Source of the DNA: Sphingobacteriales bacterium | Lineage (GTDB): Bacteria > Bacteroidota > Bacteroidia > UKL13-3 | Direction: 5' to 3' | DNA: 64,000 bases | NCBI GenBank assembly: GCA_021298155.1 | Contig: JAJTEN010000002.1 | Coordinates: 1-64,000 of the forward strand | Part shown: positions 63,660-64,000 of the stretch, piece by piece | Layout of the letters: each line of letters begins with the position of its first letter | Numbering within the stretch: position 1 is the stretch's first letter | Made by a program: the position numbers and the translations under genes | The notes under the pieces: generated by a model | Seen by the model: the letters and a program-made list of their open reading frames with translations, nothing else | Database searches by the model: none | Told to the model about the DNA's origin: nothing

Positions 63660-64000
63660 AAAATCTATTAATTCTCATTTCATTTTTATTAATTGGTTTC
63701 TCTAAATTAAAAGCCCAAGTTGCCCAACCATATATTCATCATACAGAGCGCGATAAGAATAAAAAAGATACAAATACACTGCAAGCATTCTTTAGAAATG
63801 GAGAGTTTTACGGACATGCCAGATACTACTTTATGGCAACAGATAACGACCATGATTTAAAGGATTTTTATGCCAATGCTTTTGGAATGGGAATTGGATA
63901 CGAAACTGGAAAATTTAAAGGTTTTCAAATTGGCATAAGTGGTTTTTTTATTTATAATCTATTTTCATCAGATTTCAGTATAACAGACGCAAAAACAGGA
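63656..64000 (+). CDS. OprD-like outer-membrane porin, N-terminal part (cut by the window edge)
   Basis: A GTG start at 63656 overlaps the TGA of the cytochrome gene (GTGA), a common translational-coupling pattern. The 115 visible residues start with a signal peptide (MKNLLILISFLLIGFSKLKAQ), then LQAFFRNGEFYGHARYYFMATDNDHDLKDFYANAFGMGIGYETGKFKGFQIGISGFFIYNLFSSD. The pattern G.FYGHARYYFM...DLKDFYANAFGMGIGYETG is that of the OprD-type porin family. It probably allows entry of a sulfur anion or another small substrate for the operon; the 3' end is outside the window. Confidence 0.75.
   Translation, partial: MKNLLILISFLLIGFSKLKAQVAQPYIHHTERDKNKKDTNTLQAFFRNGEFYGHARYYFMATDNDHDLKDFYANAFGMGIGYETGKFKGFQIGISGFFIYNLFSSDFSITDAKTG

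Noticed and set aside
1..64000. Insertion sequences, integrases, attachment sites or phage genes
   Set aside because: I looked for transposase and integrase-like products and flanking repeats, and saw none, so mobility of the accessory blocks is not supported by the sequence.

Overview
This is an AT-rich chromosomal segment from a member of the Bacteroidota. Evidence: a SusC/SusD pair, six secreted proteins with C-terminal type IX secretion (T9SS) sorting domains, start codons without Shine-Dalgarno sequences, a promoter of the TTTG-N19-TAnnTTTG type, and many beta-barrels ending in Phe. The protein set (GH16/GH3 glucanases, HupE, DUF6702, VF530, HrpB) would suit the Chitinophagales/Sphingobacteriales side of the phylum, but I cannot fix a genus from the sequence alone.

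Layout. 1-8174: end of a probable small HTH regulator, a T9SS parallel-beta-helix protein, a SusC gene broken by an out-of-frame internal deletion, its intact SusD partner, an outer-membrane barrel and a glycine-zipper membrane protein. 8388-8460: tRNA-Phe (minus strand) with its terminator. 8712-20153: a 1.2 kaa T9SS protein, the HrpB helicase, a conserved membrane protein with an EF-hand-like loop, a BamA/D15-type barrel and a prfC (RF3) gene that is also broken by an out-of-frame deletion. 20153-20292: a nested palindrome made of two short-repeat families. 20304-25996: a rhodanese/thioredoxin operon, then DUF6702, HupE, an M1 peptidase, VF530 and a small exported protein. 26019-35047: a giant TraB-like protein and a T9SS 5'-nucleotidase.

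35170-52365 is the most interesting accessory block: an apparent beta-1,3-glucan (laminarin-type) locus. Seven tightly packed minus-strand genes encode two unfamiliar outer-membrane barrels, two lipoproteins with carbohydrate-binding-like folds, a GH3 lipoprotein, a T9SS GH16 and a clan GH-A hydrolase. No SusC/SusD is present. A divergent membrane-anchored propeller/Y_Y_Y/LuxR regulator follows, then a T9SS protein built from repeated six-cysteine and beta-sandwich modules. A 19-bp direct repeat (CTACTACA-N3-CTACTACA) lies upstream of both transcription units, and a half copy lies upstream of the nucleotidase.

52511-58277 holds dCMP deaminase plus a dNMP-kinase-like gene, an exported barrel plus a CsgG-like protein, and a T9SS protein with two HmuY-like repeats. 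58589-64000 is a sulfur module: a Crp/Fnr regulator, a TauE/SafE permease, a persulfide dioxygenase-rhodanese fusion (CstB-like), a two-gene YeeE/YedE thiosulfate transporter, a TsdA-like dihaem cytochrome c and the start of an OprD-like porin. Two promoters here and the promoter of the distant rhodanese operon at 21595 carry the same GTAAC-N4-GTWRC operator, whose centre lies exactly 29.5 nt from a -7-like element in all three. This suggests one Crp/Fnr regulon for thiosulfate and persulfide metabolism.
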